36,437 bases of DNA from Williamsia sp. GTDB lineage: Bacteria; Bacteroidota; Bacteroidia; Chitinophagales; Chitinophagaceae. The DNA is taken from the NCBI GenBank assembly GCA_015069695.1, contig JADCRZ010000053.1, positions 1 to 36,437 on the forward strand, written 5' to 3'. The position numbers were made by a program, and so were the translations under genes. Shown in pieces: positions 1 to 8,158 of this stretch (its first letter is position 1; every line of letters begins with the position of its first letter). The notes beneath the pieces are model-generated. The model saw nothing but the letters and a program-made list of their open reading frames with translations. It made no database searches and was not told the origin of the DNA.

Positions 1-129
1 GGTGGTCGGTTCTATTTTTTACTATAATCTCGCGGGGGATACTGCGGCGATTGAGCCTTTGGCGTCACCTTGGGAAGATGCCACCACCAAAATTGACGCA
101 GAACCTCTTTGTTGTACGTAATATCCACT

Positions 130-614
130 CATAAAAAGCAGCATGCAGACTTCATAGAGTACTTTAAAAGCTTGGAGACAAACGGGAGGGTAGCAATTCC
201 GGAAACTGGCAGTCTGCTTTGGGACACCTGAAACTGTTTACAGGTGGTGCCGTACGCTTCAGGGAAATGGATGAGGCGTTTTGCAAGGATTCCAGGGAGT
301 TTTTACTCCAGGCGGGCAGTACGAGAAGCAATAGGGCAAAAATCTCCCGCAATACAGCTGTCTCTTACTTCAGCAAGTTTCGTTTTGCACTGAAGCAGGC
401 CTATAAAGCTGGGTTTTTGAAAGCTGACCTGAATAGCAGAATAGAAGGGATTAAACCTGACGAAACAGAGAGGAAGTACCTGACCATGGAAGAACTGCAG
501 AAACTAGCAAAAACAGCCTGCAGTGTTCCAATGATGAAACAGGCGGCTTTGTTCTCTGCCTTGACAGGATTACGGCATTCGGATATCAATAAGCTGATCT
601 GGAGCGAAATATAA
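130..614 (+). pseudogene. Tyrosine recombinase/integrase, frameshifted and 3'-truncated
   Basis: This is a remnant of a phage/transposon-type tyrosine recombinase of the Bacteroidota kind with a SAM-like core-binding domain. One frame (about 130-189) reads HADFIEYFKSLETNGR. The sequence then continues in a different frame with GNWQSALGHLKLFTGG and DEAFCKDSREFLL, so a frameshift lies near 186-192. The core-binding helices and the start of the catalytic domain follow, including the first catalytic arginine in the TGLRHSDI motif. The frame stops at 612-614, just after LIWSEI, so the remaining catalytic residues (Lys, H-x-x-R, His, Tyr) are missing. No continuation was found in the other + frames before the next gene at 697. 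The protein cannot be active. It marks an old integration or deletion event at the left end of a region with other broken genes. The family call is firm; the exact frameshift base is not. Confidence 0.8.
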
Positions 615-696
615 TATCAACTTTTTTGACGTATTTTGGTGTGTTCCGGAATACAAACGTTGTGCTTCACTTTACCAGGACGCTGCTATTAATTAT

Positions 697-2475
697 ATGA
701 CACTAACTAAAGCCTTTCAAGCAATCGGACTGCTCCTCATTTTCTTAACAAGTGGATCGATCTTCGGTCAACAAATACAAACAGATCCGACACTTAAAAA
801 GATATTGGACGAATACTATGAAGAAGGGTTGATCCTTGATCCAATTTCAGCAACTATTATAGGAGACAACCGGTTCAACGACCAGTTGGCAAACACTATC
901 TCTGCTCCTTATCTAAAAAAGGTACATGACCATAATGTAAAATATAAAGCCCTATTGGCTGCATTCAACAAAGGGAAGCTTTCTTCAATAGATAAAATTT
1001 CACTCGCCATCGCCAATGATCAAATAGAGCAATCGTTGGTAAGAGAAAAATTTCACCTGGAGTATATGCCTTTTGATCAGGGTTTTCGAAGCCTCCCTGC
1101 TGCAATGCCCTCCTATGGGTCAGGAACAGGAGTTCATCCATTTAAAACTGTCAAGGATTATGAGGATTGGCTGAAACGTATGCGGGCTTTCTCAGACTGG
1201 GCCGATACTGCTATCGCTAATTTTAATAAGGGACTTGCGAAAGGGATGATATTGCCGCAGGCACTAGTTATAAAAATGATTTCGCAAATGGAGGCGCATA
1301 CAACTACCGATACTGCAAAGAATATTTTTTACGGTCCCGCACGAAACTTCCCCGTCACTTTCACAGAATCAGAACGAAGCACTATGCGAAAGCAGTATTG
1401 CAATGCAATTGTCAACATCATAGCGCCTACTTACCAGAAACTTGCCAATTACTTAAAAAACGACTATCTGCCCAAGGCAAGAACCACATCGGGTTATAAC
1501 AGTTTACCCAACGGAGGCGCCATTTACCAATCACTTATTCGGTATTACACAACTACGGGCCTAAGTGCGGAAGAAATTTATCAAATAGGGCTCCGGGAAG
1601 TTGAGCGCATTGTAAGACAAATTGATGTGTTTAAGAATAAGGTTGGATTCACTGGAAGTACAACCGTATTTTTTGAATTTATTAGAACCGATAAGCAGTT
1701 CTTTCCTTTCAAAAAAGAGGAACAAGTACTGGATAGTTTTCGAGCTCTGTTGCCCCGCATAGAACCAAACCTGAAAGCATTGTTTAACATCGTGCCAAAA
1801 TCTTCTTTTGAAGTGAGGGCAATTGAAAAATTTAAAGCGTCGAGCAGTGCTGATAATTATCAGCCGGGAAGCGAAGATGGTTCCAGACCAGGTGTTTTCA
1901 ACGTTCGAATTTTGGATCCGGCTTCTTATAATTCTGCTGGGATGGAAAGCCTGTTTTCTCACGAAGCCATTCCCGGTCACCATTTCCAGGTCTCATTGCA
2001 GATGGAAAACACATTTTTGCCTAAAGTCAGGCGCTATGCCCGTTTTCCAGTATTTTCGGAAGGTTGGGGTTTATACGCCGAGTCATTAGGAGAAGAACTT
2101 GGTCTTTACCAGGACCCCTATCAAAGAGTCGCTGCTCTTCGTAATGAAATTTGGAGAGCTGCCCGATTGGTGGTAGATGCGGGACTTCATACCGGCAAAA
2201 TGACAAGAGAAGAAGCCATACGTTATTTAGTGGATAATGTCGGACTGGAAGAACGCATTGCAGTTTCAGAGACAGAACGTTATATGGCGGATCCCGGGCA
2301 AGCGTTAGCTTATAAAATAGGAGAACTGCAAATAAAAGAGTTGAGAGCCAAATACGTGAAGATGCTTGGTGACAAATTTAGTATTAGAAATTTCCACGAT
2401 GCTGTTTTATCTGGTGGCGCTATGCCTTTGAACTTGTTCAAGATATATATGGACGAATGGGCAAAAAGACAATAA
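697..2475 (+). CDS. DUF885 family secreted metallopeptidase-like protein
   Basis: The 592-residue protein begins with a signal peptide (hydrophobic run at about 8-22, ending near GSIFGQQ), so it is exported, probably to the periplasm. It matches the DUF885 family, whose hallmark is a zinc-peptidase-like HExxxGHH motif. Here the motif is HEAIPGHH at 422-429, with a downstream SEGWGLYAE segment whose E455 is a candidate third metal ligand. Length and the conserved C-terminal segment (AYKIGELQIKELR) look full length. The family is annotated as putative carboxypeptidase or dipeptidase, but substrates are mostly unknown. The start is the ATG followed directly by the signal peptide. The gene is clearly more AT-rich than genes beyond 8 kb. 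No operon partner is visible; it sits between the recombinase remnant and a convergent gene fragment. Confidence 0.85.
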   Translation: MTLTKAFQAIGLLLIFLTSGSIFGQQIQTDPTLKKILDEYYEEGLILDPISATIIGDNRFNDQLANTISAPYLKKVHDHNVKYKALLAAFNKGKLSSIDKISLAIANDQIEQSLVREKFHLEYMPFDQGFRSLPAAMPSYGSGTGVHPFKTVKDYEDWLKRMRAFSDWADTAIANFNKGLAKGMILPQALVIKMISQMEAHTTTDTAKNIFYGPARNFPVTFTESERSTMRKQYCNAIVNIIAPTYQKLANYLKNDYLPKARTTSGYNSLPNGGAIYQSLIRYYTTTGLSAEEIYQIGLREVERIVRQIDVFKNKVGFTGSTTVFFEFIRTDKQFFPFKKEEQVLDSFRALLPRIEPNLKALFNIVPKSSFEVRAIEKFKASSSADNYQPGSEDGSRPGVFNVRILDPASYNSAGMESLFSHEAIPGHHFQVSLQMENTFLPKVRRYARFPVFSEGWGLYAESLGEELGLYQDPYQRVAALRNEIWRAARLVVDAGLHTGKMTREEAIRYLVDNVGLEERIAVSETERYMADPGQALAYKIGELQIKELRAKYVKMLGDKFSIRNFHDAVLSGGAMPLNLFKIYMDEWAKRQ

Positions 2476-2606
2476 AGCGAACGTGCATAACCGTGTGTTT
2501 ATAGAGTTTTGGCTGGAAAGTAAGCATTCAACTATAAATCGCTATTTTTCTTTTGTGGTAGACAGACTTACTCGCGCTAAATCGTACGTCTTCCCCGAAA
2601 AATACT

Positions 2607-2747
2607 TCACTTCACGCTTATCTGTTCCTCCCTATCCGCCACAATCTCCGACTTCCCTTTATAATCCTTCACCACACCGGTAACGTAGATCGTTTTACCC
2701 TTCAGGTACTCCTCCGGCTTGTAGGAGAAATTGCCGAAAAAAGTTTT
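2607..2747 (-). pseudogene. C-terminal remnant of a small OB-fold-like protein
   Basis: On the - strand the frame from 2747 to the stop at 2607-2609 reads FSYKPEEYLKGKTIYVTGVV followed by KDYKGKSEIVADREEQISVK. This resembles the C-terminal half of small secreted OB-fold proteins of Bacteroidota, in which a strand pair with K-x-I-x-VTG-x-V is followed by YKGK-x-EI. A stop codon at 2748-2750 cuts the frame before the N-terminal half and signal peptide, and I could not find the missing half nearby. It is therefore a fragment rather than a gene. The rest of 2476-2873 holds nothing else I can recognise; a weak GGCAGAT/ATCTGCC pair brackets the end of the kinase gene. Confidence 0.5.
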
Positions 2748-2873
2748 CTACCATAGGGCAGTAACATAAGATGTACAAACTGATTGCTTATGCCTATATA
2801 CATTGGCCTGTCGCATCAGCAGTTCATATAGACAGCTTTTGGCAGATTTCTAAAAGATGAGAAAATGAAAAAA

Positions 2874-4655
2874 CTATCTGCCTTCTAAAATGAATTCTAC
2901 CGTAAGCGTGCAGCCCCTTCTGGGGGATGATTGGATATTTAACAAGCCGTTGTATAAGTCTGCCCTGTTTTTTATATTGTTTAGACCAATGCCGTATCGT
3001 TTTGCATTGACGTCAAAACCTTTGCCATCGTCTTCAATAAGCACGCTTAAACAATATTGAGACTGTGACAAGCGGATGACGATTGTTGATGCCTCTGCAT
3101 GTTTTAATATGTTAGTGAGTTGCTCCTGGATGATGCGGTAAACTGTAACCTTGAAGCCTTCATCCAGCTTTTCCTCTTGCAGATTAGTAATTGCCACGTC
3201 CACTTGCTCGCCCCTGATAAAGGGTATGCTCTGAATCAGGCTGTGAACGGCTGCTTCAAGCGAGCTCTTGCCCAATGAGGGCGGAGTAAAGCTTTTCGTC
3301 AAGCGACGAATTTCATCAATGCAGTACAGGATCGAAGTTTTGCTATGCTCAAGAAGGCTGCGCTGGTTCTGATCGGAAGGTTTAATGCAACATAGTGACA
3401 TCTTGGTTGTAGCAAGCACCTGGTTGATATTGTCATGAAGCTCGATGGCAATTTCCTCCTTTTGTTTTTCCTGGGCCTCAATTGCTGCCTTTGCTATATT
3501 CTTCTGACTGATGAGCCGCAGATCCTCGATTTGCCGTTCCAGGTGCCTCCTGTGTGTATGATCGCTCAAGGCAATGAGAAAACATTGAAAGCCATCATAC
3601 TCCATGCAAGCCGCACTTATCTCAACTAAAAGCGGCTCTCCGTTTTTCTTTACATGGTTCGCCATATATCTAAAAGTACTGTTGAGTGTTTTCGCCTCCT
3701 TCACTCTTTCTTTCAGTGACTCTCGTTCACTGGGTGGACGCAAGTCATGTACATCGAGCGCCAAAAATTCTTCCTGGGTGTAGCCGTACATCTCCAAAGC
3801 AGCATCGTTAACCTTCAGGATTTGAAGTGTATCCTCACCACAGATGATTTCAGCCAGGGAGCTTTTCTGAAACAACAGCCGGTGGTTCAATTCACTCTTT
3901 TGCAGTTCCTGCCCGGCCCGCTTCATCACGGTAATATCTTCGGTACATCCGACCAGTTTTATCGCCTCACCAGATTCGTTTTTTTCCAGGAATGTCCGTT
4001 CCAATACATATGCGTAGGTTCCGTCGGCTTTTTTGAAACGGTACTCAGAACGGTCCATCTCGTACCCATATTCCAGCTGTGCTGCCACCCGGCGTAATTT
4101 CTCCTGGCGGTCGTCCGGATGAATCAAACTTTCCCAGAAGGTATGTAAAACAGGGGCATTGACGATATTATACCCGAATAAGTCTTTAAAATGTTCATTG
4201 TGCCAATAACAGGTATCCTTGCCCAATTGATATTCCCATATCGCTCCCGACGTCGCTTTCAGGATCATTCTGTAATTATGATTCATTTGACGCAAAAGCG
4301 ATTCATTTTCCTTTCTCTTGGTGATATCACGAAAATGTACCGAAATGCCGGTTTCCGAGGGGTAAACAGTAAGTTCACCCCATATCCCGAGGCGGGGCAG
4401 GTACTCTTCAAAGTACGATGATTGCTGGCTTTCCAGGCTGTGCTTGAACTTTTTATAGAACTCCTTGCCGTATTCTTCAGGAAAGCAGGTCCAGATATTT
4501 CTACCGATGATGTCTTCCCGGCGGATATTCAAAATCTGCTCTGCCTGCTTGTTGAAATAAAGCACGATCCAATTCAGATCAAGAAAGTAGAACCCATCGG
4601 TGATACTTTCCAGCAACTTTCGTACTGCCTGATTACCAAAGTCTAAAGGCTTCAT
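2874..4655 (-). CDS. PAS-domain sensor histidine kinase (HisKA_3/NarL-type)
   Basis: This is a soluble-looking sensor kinase of 593 residues from the ATG at 4655; an in-frame ATG at 4694 adds 13 residues of poor quality. Three PAS-type modules come first: one starting at KLLESITDGFYFLDLNW, a PAS_3-like one around IWEYQLGKDTCYWHNEHFKD, and one starting at NHRLLFQKSSLAEII. A dimerisation/phosphoacceptor helix of the HisKA_3 type follows, with IELHDNINQ (H407). The HATPase domain has the N box QLTNILKHA, G1 box DDGKGFD and G2 GIGLNNI. No transmembrane segment is visible, so it senses a cytoplasmic signal. No response regulator lies beside it; NarL-type regulators are the expected partner for this kinase class. 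It is divergent from the Crp/Fnr gene across 118 bp, which suggests shared regulation. Confidence 0.85.
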   Translation of the reverse strand: MKPLDFGNQAVRKLLESITDGFYFLDLNWIVLYFNKQAEQILNIRREDIIGRNIWTCFPEEYGKEFYKKFKHSLESQQSSYFEEYLPRLGIWGELTVYPSETGISVHFRDITKRKENESLLRQMNHNYRMILKATSGAIWEYQLGKDTCYWHNEHFKDLFGYNIVNAPVLHTFWESLIHPDDRQEKLRRVAAQLEYGYEMDRSEYRFKKADGTYAYVLERTFLEKNESGEAIKLVGCTEDITVMKRAGQELQKSELNHRLLFQKSSLAEIICGEDTLQILKVNDAALEMYGYTQEEFLALDVHDLRPPSERESLKERVKEAKTLNSTFRYMANHVKKNGEPLLVEISAACMEYDGFQCFLIALSDHTHRRHLERQIEDLRLISQKNIAKAAIEAQEKQKEEIAIELHDNINQVLATTKMSLCCIKPSDQNQRSLLEHSKTSILYCIDEIRRLTKSFTPPSLGKSSLEAAVHSLIQSIPFIRGEQVDVAITNLQEEKLDEGFKVTVYRIIQEQLTNILKHAEASTIVIRLSQSQYCLSVLIEDDGKGFDVNAKRYGIGLNNIKNRADLYNGLLNIQSSPRRGCTLTVEFILEGR

Positions 4656-4716
4656 CGTAGGGCATTGAGGATATGGATTTAAAAACGGGCACACAAAGAT
4701 GCGGCAACATTTTTCT

Positions 4717-4724
4717 TATGTTTG
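4717..4724 (+). promoter_or_regulatory. Candidate -7 box (TATGTTTG) for the Crp/Fnr gene
   Basis: TATGTTTG fits the Bacteroidota -7 consensus TAnnTTTG and lies 50 bp before the ATG at 4774. No clear TTTG-like -33 element is seen at the proper distance, so this is a weak call. Confidence 0.3.
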
Positions 4725-4739
4725 TCAGCTAAACGACAA
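4722..4739. promoter_or_regulatory. Dyad TTGTC-N8-GACAA in the divergent promoter region
   Basis: A perfect 5-bp inverted repeat with an 8-bp spacer overlaps the candidate -7 box in the gap between the kinase and Crp/Fnr genes. Crp/Fnr regulators bind short dyads, so self-regulation is possible. The spacing is not the classic one, so this is inference. Confidence 0.25.
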
Positions 4740-4773
4740 CCACAGGTTTTTTTAATTTAAACTGAAGCTGTTA

Positions 4774-5439
4774 ATGAGTATATCCTTGAAATCATTCGAT
4801 ATTTTTCAGGGAATTGAGGATGAAAAACTTTACGAAATTCAAAGCCGTTCACGGCTCCGGTTAATTCGGAGAACCGAAGTGCTGCGGTATGCATTCGATG
4901 ATCAGCATGCTTACTTCCTGGTCAGTGGTTTATTAAAAACAGTGGCAATGAACAAGAATGGCGAGCAACTGGTGAAAGAATTCTTGTCTCCAGGTTCATT
5001 TATTGGAGAATTGCCTCTGATAGAAACACAGGAACGGGAAGAATCCATTGCTATTGCCATTGAACCGTCCACGGTTATTGCTATTCATCTGACGTTTATC
5101 AGGCAGGCTTTACTGGACTCGGAGAAATTTCGTATCCGGATAAAACGACACATCGCAGAGAAAATGTATGCTCTTGAGGACAGGCTTTTGGATGTGATAT
5201 ACAAAAATGCAGAGGAACGCGTGATTGATTTATTAGTTCAGTTGCTTAAGCGTTTCGGGCAGCCCTCGGGCGCTTGTTTGCGAATGACAAAGTTCATTAC
5301 CGATACTGACATCTGCCAGTATGTGGCAACGAGCAGGCAAACAGTATCTCAAATTATGAATGACCTTCGTCAGAAAGGAATGGTGAGCTATACATCAACA
5401 CACTTGGAAGTTCCGCTGTCCTCGCCGCTTCTACTATGA
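4774..5439 (+). CDS. Crp/Fnr family transcriptional regulator
   Basis: This 221-residue protein has the usual two-domain layout. An N-terminal cyclic-nucleotide-binding-like beta-barrel covers about 5-120 (YFLVSGLLKTVAMNKNGEQL, then SPGSFIGELPL). A dimerisation helix follows (about 115-150), and then a C-terminal HTH_Crp winged helix (DTDICQYVATSRQTVSQIMN, then DLRQKGMVSY) at about 170-210. There is no N-terminal cysteine cluster, so it is not an Fnr-type iron-sulfur sensor. The ligand cannot be told, and the cAMP-contacting Arg-Ser pair is not evident. The gene is divergent from the PAS kinase. The ATG at 4774 gives a normal family length. The function as a DNA-binding activator or repressor is secure; the target genes are unknown. 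Confidence 0.88.
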   Translation: MSISLKSFDIFQGIEDEKLYEIQSRSRLRLIRRTEVLRYAFDDQHAYFLVSGLLKTVAMNKNGEQLVKEFLSPGSFIGELPLIETQEREESIAIAIEPSTVIAIHLTFIRQALLDSEKFRIRIKRHIAEKMYALEDRLLDVIYKNAEERVIDLLVQLLKRFGQPSGACLRMTKFITDTDICQYVATSRQTVSQIMNDLRQKGMVSYTSTHLEVPLSSPLLL

Positions 5440-6200
5440 CATAATAGCAGGTTAGTTCTCTTTCGCATTGTATCGCACCCGATGTATGCTATTCTCACAA
5501 AAATAGCACCGGAAAGGCAAACCCGGCTTGAGAAGAAGCCGAGTTTATCGATGAGAGAAAGATCAACATGTTTTGATCCGGACAGGCTTTGGCATGCATC
5601 AGGCGTAAAGCATGGCTTTATGCCCACCTATGCCGCTACCCTTTCGGGATGGATGGCTCTATACCAGACTTTATTACCATCCCGAAGGTTGATATTGAAG
5701 CTGCCGTAAGAGAATCCCACATTTTCCATGGTGCAATGATACGCACATCACAGGGGAAAGAGTTTGATTTTTATCAAAGAAGCTGCTTCTGCCCGATAAT
5801 ACAGCTTAAGTAACTACCTCCGTCTTCGTGGCTGAAGCCCCTCTTGTACAAGTAATGCAATGAGCTACTAACACAATTATTGCACTAGATTAGACAGACC
5901 AGCACCTGCAGGGGCATGCGTATGCTACGGAGCTGGAGATATTGGAGCGCCAGCTGGAGTTGTGGGAGAGGTTGAGGCCGGGAGCATGAATGGCAGCTAC
6001 AGATATAGTTCAACCCACTGTTACTTTCAAATGATAGATCGGCCTTTTTGATTAAGCGTTCGTGCTTCCAAGCTAGTTCATTTGTTATGAGTTCGCCAAG
6101 AAAAAGGAATGCCAAGTTTACTGACGGTTCCTTGAAAATAGCTAAGGTATTCCAAGGAGCTTTTGGGAGGTTCAAATTTGAATATCACCTCTATTGAAAC
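5440..6200. other. 761-bp gap with no recognisable intact gene
   Basis: Two fragments look protein-like but lead nowhere. On + at about 5630-5813, a frame contains RYPFGMDGSIPDFITIPKVD followed by a hydrophilic tail ending at a stop. On + at about 5895-5988, a frame reads YATELEILERQLELWERLRP before a stop. Neither has a convincing start or a family I know. Given the broken genes on both sides, they are best read as gene debris. Confidence 0.4.
5524..5541 (+). terminator. Weak hairpin downstream of the Crp/Fnr gene
   Basis: CGGCTT and AAGCCG form a perfect 6-bp stem with a 6-nt loop, 85 bp after the Crp/Fnr stop. The following AGTTTATC is only a poor T tract, so termination here is tentative. 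Confidence 0.25.
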
Positions 6201-6428
6201 CTATTTATCAATTGCAGTTGGATACTCCTCCAAGATTTGTCCACTTTCTATAAATTGTAAATAAGCATTGATCTTGTCTTGCAAGAGGAGAATATGGTCC
6301 TTTTGAAGAGTCCATTCTAAGTGGTCAGCAATGTGAAGCACAACCTCTCCTTTAGGGTTTGTGCTTATTATATCTATTTTATCGAGTTGATCTAAACTCA
6401 TGTAGTTATTTAAAACTTGCCTGTTCAT
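6201..6428 (-). CDS. DUF6572 domain protein
   Basis: This small cytoplasmic protein has 75 residues from the ATG at 6428. A GTG six bases upstream and the internal ATG at 6401 are alternatives; family members often start near the DKIDII segment, which favours 6401. The core DKIDIIS, GEVVLHIADHLEW and LLLQDKINAYLQFIESGQ matches what I know as DUF6572, a short family of unknown function with a conserved HLEW and an INAYL-x-FIESG segment. It lies 22 bp downstream of the zinc-ribbon gene on the same strand, so the two are probably co-transcribed. Both frames are intact although the surrounding DNA is full of broken genes. No function should be assigned beyond the family name. Confidence 0.7.
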   Translation of the reverse strand: MNRQVLNNYMSLDQLDKIDIISTNPKGEVVLHIADHLEWTLQKDHILLLQDKINAYLQFIESGQILEEYPTAIDK

Positions 6429-6450
6429 CTGCACTTGATGCTGTAGTTCC

Positions 6451-6660
6451 TTAGCCTAAGAACCAGAAGATGTATGTGCATTTTGAGCATACAAAACATG
6501 TTGCAGAACGATCAGTCCAATCCAGTCCAAAAAATGTTGAGATGGAGGAATTTAGCTGAGCCCGTCTGGTCCAAAAATATTTGTTTGAGCAAATCGGGCA
6601 TTGCAATGGGGTCCCTTTTACTTCTACAGGTTGCGGTTCTTTTTTCTTAAAGAGTTTCAT
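6451..6660 (-). CDS. Small zinc-ribbon protein
   Basis: This 69-residue protein has two CxxC knuckles, CPIC near residue 21 and CSKC near residue 58, about 35 residues apart. They form a four-cysteine zinc-ribbon reminiscent of DUF2082-type nucleic-acid-binding ribbons. The start is an ATG at 6660 giving MKLFKKKEPQ, a basic N-terminus. The C-terminus ends right after the second knuckle (YIFWFLG). It is the first gene of a two-gene unit with the DUF6572 gene. A role in binding nucleic acid or a protein partner is possible but not shown by the sequence. Confidence 0.6.
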   Translation of the reverse strand: MKLFKKKEPQPVEVKGTPLQCPICSNKYFWTRRAQLNSSISTFFGLDWTDRSATCFVCSKCTYIFWFLG

Positions 6661-6842
6661 AGCTATATGCTGTAATGATATTTGAGATCAACTTTGCTAA
6701 GTTACCTCACAATCTTTTGCAATTTTCAGGGATCTGGATTTGCCTTATATTAGCAGTCCTGCACTCTCCTCTTACCACTTCCCTCCACTTAATCAACCCT
6801 TATGAAAGTAGTGCATAATAACAAGAAGAGCCTAAGCGTGAA

Positions 6843-7295
6843 ATGGCTATGGCGGAGCTGGCACGGGAGATGGTCGAAAAAGTCGCAAAGCAAGAGATGA
6901 AACGATATCTTCGATTGAAAGTAAAACTACAAGTACGCGAACAAGAGTTAGCCGATAAAGAAACTGGCAGCGATACGCCAGCACCCAATAACAATAATTC
7001 AATTTATCAACCCCTCAAACGCACAGTTGTGGCAACCTAAGGAATTACCCGGAATGAAGTACTCCAGCTCAGGGCATCCGCCCAGGTGCTACTGGAGCAA
7101 GCAGAGAAGCTGCTGGCAAAAATGGATGATAAGCTGATAGGGCAGAAGAAAACCAATGTCACTGACTTGGACATTGCCAGGATTCGCGCCCGCAGGATGA
7201 AAAACTTCTATAAACAAAAACCGGTAAGCTACCCTCCTAAGCAGCAGTGCGACTACATGGATAAACTATGCGCGAAGGACTTTTCATTTCGCTGA
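6843..7295 (+). pseudogene. Unrecognised coiled-coil-like gene split by an in-frame TAA
   Basis: Two adjacent frames, 6843-7040 and 7041-7295, are in exactly the same phase and are separated only by the TAA at 7038-7040. The first part is a charged helix (MAMAELAREMVEKVAKQEMK), then a Lys/Glu-rich stretch and a PAPNNNN linker. The second part continues directly with ITRNEVLQLRASAQVLLEQA and a basic segment ending KDFSFR. Read together they form a helical, charged protein of about 150 residues, so the locus looks like one gene broken by a nonsense mutation. Translation of the second part alone from an internal start is possible. I do not recognise the family. It lies on the same strand as the next broken gene and may have belonged to the same mobile unit. 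Confidence 0.45.
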
Positions 7296-7393
7296 GAAAA
7301 GATGGCAGGAATAAGAATGAGCTTCGTGCCTTAGAAGTTTACTCCAAGAACATATGCCAATTTCAGAATTTATAGTTCTTTCCTATTTTGTAG

Positions 7394-7950
7394 AAAAAAG
7401 TGGAAGTATATAAGGATTATTTCGGCACAATCAGCCATAAGTTTACCCGTAAACAGTTATAGGATCTTATCTGGACAAAATCATTACTCTCACCGGCAAA
7501 AGAATACAAGATTACAGATGCCGGACTTGGGAAACTATGTAAAAAGTACAACATTCCCGTTCCCCAATGGGCTACTGGCGGAAAGTTAAATTTGGAAAAA
7601 AACTTTTACAGCCAAAGTTTCCTGAGCAATTTGAGGGTAGAGAACCTATTTATTTGGAGATTGGAGAGATAAGGGAGGTTCAACCAACGAATGAGCAGGC
7701 CAGCCTAAGTTCTTTGCAAGAAGCAGTTAAGGATAGCTTGGGCCCTAAGTTTAACGCGAGCGGCAAAGCTGAATGGAAGAGACAGGAAAACCTGAGGTTG
7801 GGAGCTATTGAAGATGCTAAACGACACGTTGAGGAACGGAATAAGAGGAAAGAACAGGATTTTGCCAATTTTAAAGAACTATTTAAGATTGCCGCTCTTT
7901 GGAGAGCAGCGATGGATCTTAGGGGCTACATCCCAAGATCCTCCTTTTGA
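7394..7950 (+). pseudogene. Gene with a conserved HTH-like K-YNIPVP-GYW segment, broken by stop and frameshift
   Basis: The first frame (from 7394) reads KDYFGTISHKFTRKQL, hits TAG at 7460-7462, and resumes as DLIWTKSLLSPAKEYKITDA then GLGKLCKKYNIPVP. At the CCCC run 7562-7565 the match moves to the frame that continues GYWRKVKFGKK to the stop at 7950. Restoring one C would give NIPVPPMGYWRKVKFGKK. That is the familiar conserved segment of a widespread bacterial family in which a short helix-turn-helix-like unit (LAKxYGISD-x-ALxKxCxKxxIPxPxxGYW) precedes a K-rich variable region. The C-terminal part is a charged coiled coil (about 7700-7890). Two lesions make it a probable pseudogene; the frameshift could also be a base-calling error in a homopolymer, but the TAG could not. 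Confidence 0.6.
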
Positions 7951-7982
7951 TTCAACGTGGCCATACGTAAGATCCTATTAGT

Positions 7983-8090
7983 TCACGCCGGCGTGTAGGA
8001 AACATCCGGTTTGCTGTTGATGAGAGGCCTGCGGGTGATGGACTTGTAAATGGGAGCAGACCAACCCTTATCCGGGATGAAAAGGGCTGG
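7983..8090 (-). pseudogene. Possible 35-codon C-terminal gene remnant
   Basis: On the - strand a frame bounded by stops at both ends reads PALFIPDKGWSAPIYKSITR, then RPLINSKPDVSYTPA. The composition looks like protein rather than chance, but there is no start codon and I do not know the family. It lies between the broken + strand gene and the terminator at 8092. Confidence 0.2.
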
Positions 8091-8091
8091 T

Positions 8092-8126
8092 CAAAAAATT
8101 TGCCCGGCCTCCAAGCCAGCCGGGCA
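8092..8126 (-). terminator. Rho-independent terminator of the dienelactone hydrolase gene
   Basis: On the - strand TGCCCGGC and GCCGGGCA form a perfect 8-bp GC-rich stem with a 10-nt loop, followed by AATTTTTTGA. It begins about 33 bp after the hydrolase stop codon, where a terminator for that gene is expected. Confidence 0.75.
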
Positions 8127-8158
8127 GATAAATCCATTCCTTTAAAGTCAGCAATCCC

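Noticed and set aside
2-121. Possible C-terminal tail of a + strand gene entering from the left edge
   Set aside because: A 39-codon frame ends in TAA at 119-121, but no motif is recognisable and the region is next to a decayed recombinase.
5388-5813. Overlapping short frames on both strands after the Crp/Fnr gene
   Set aside because: No ribosome-binding site, family or conserved pattern supports any of them.
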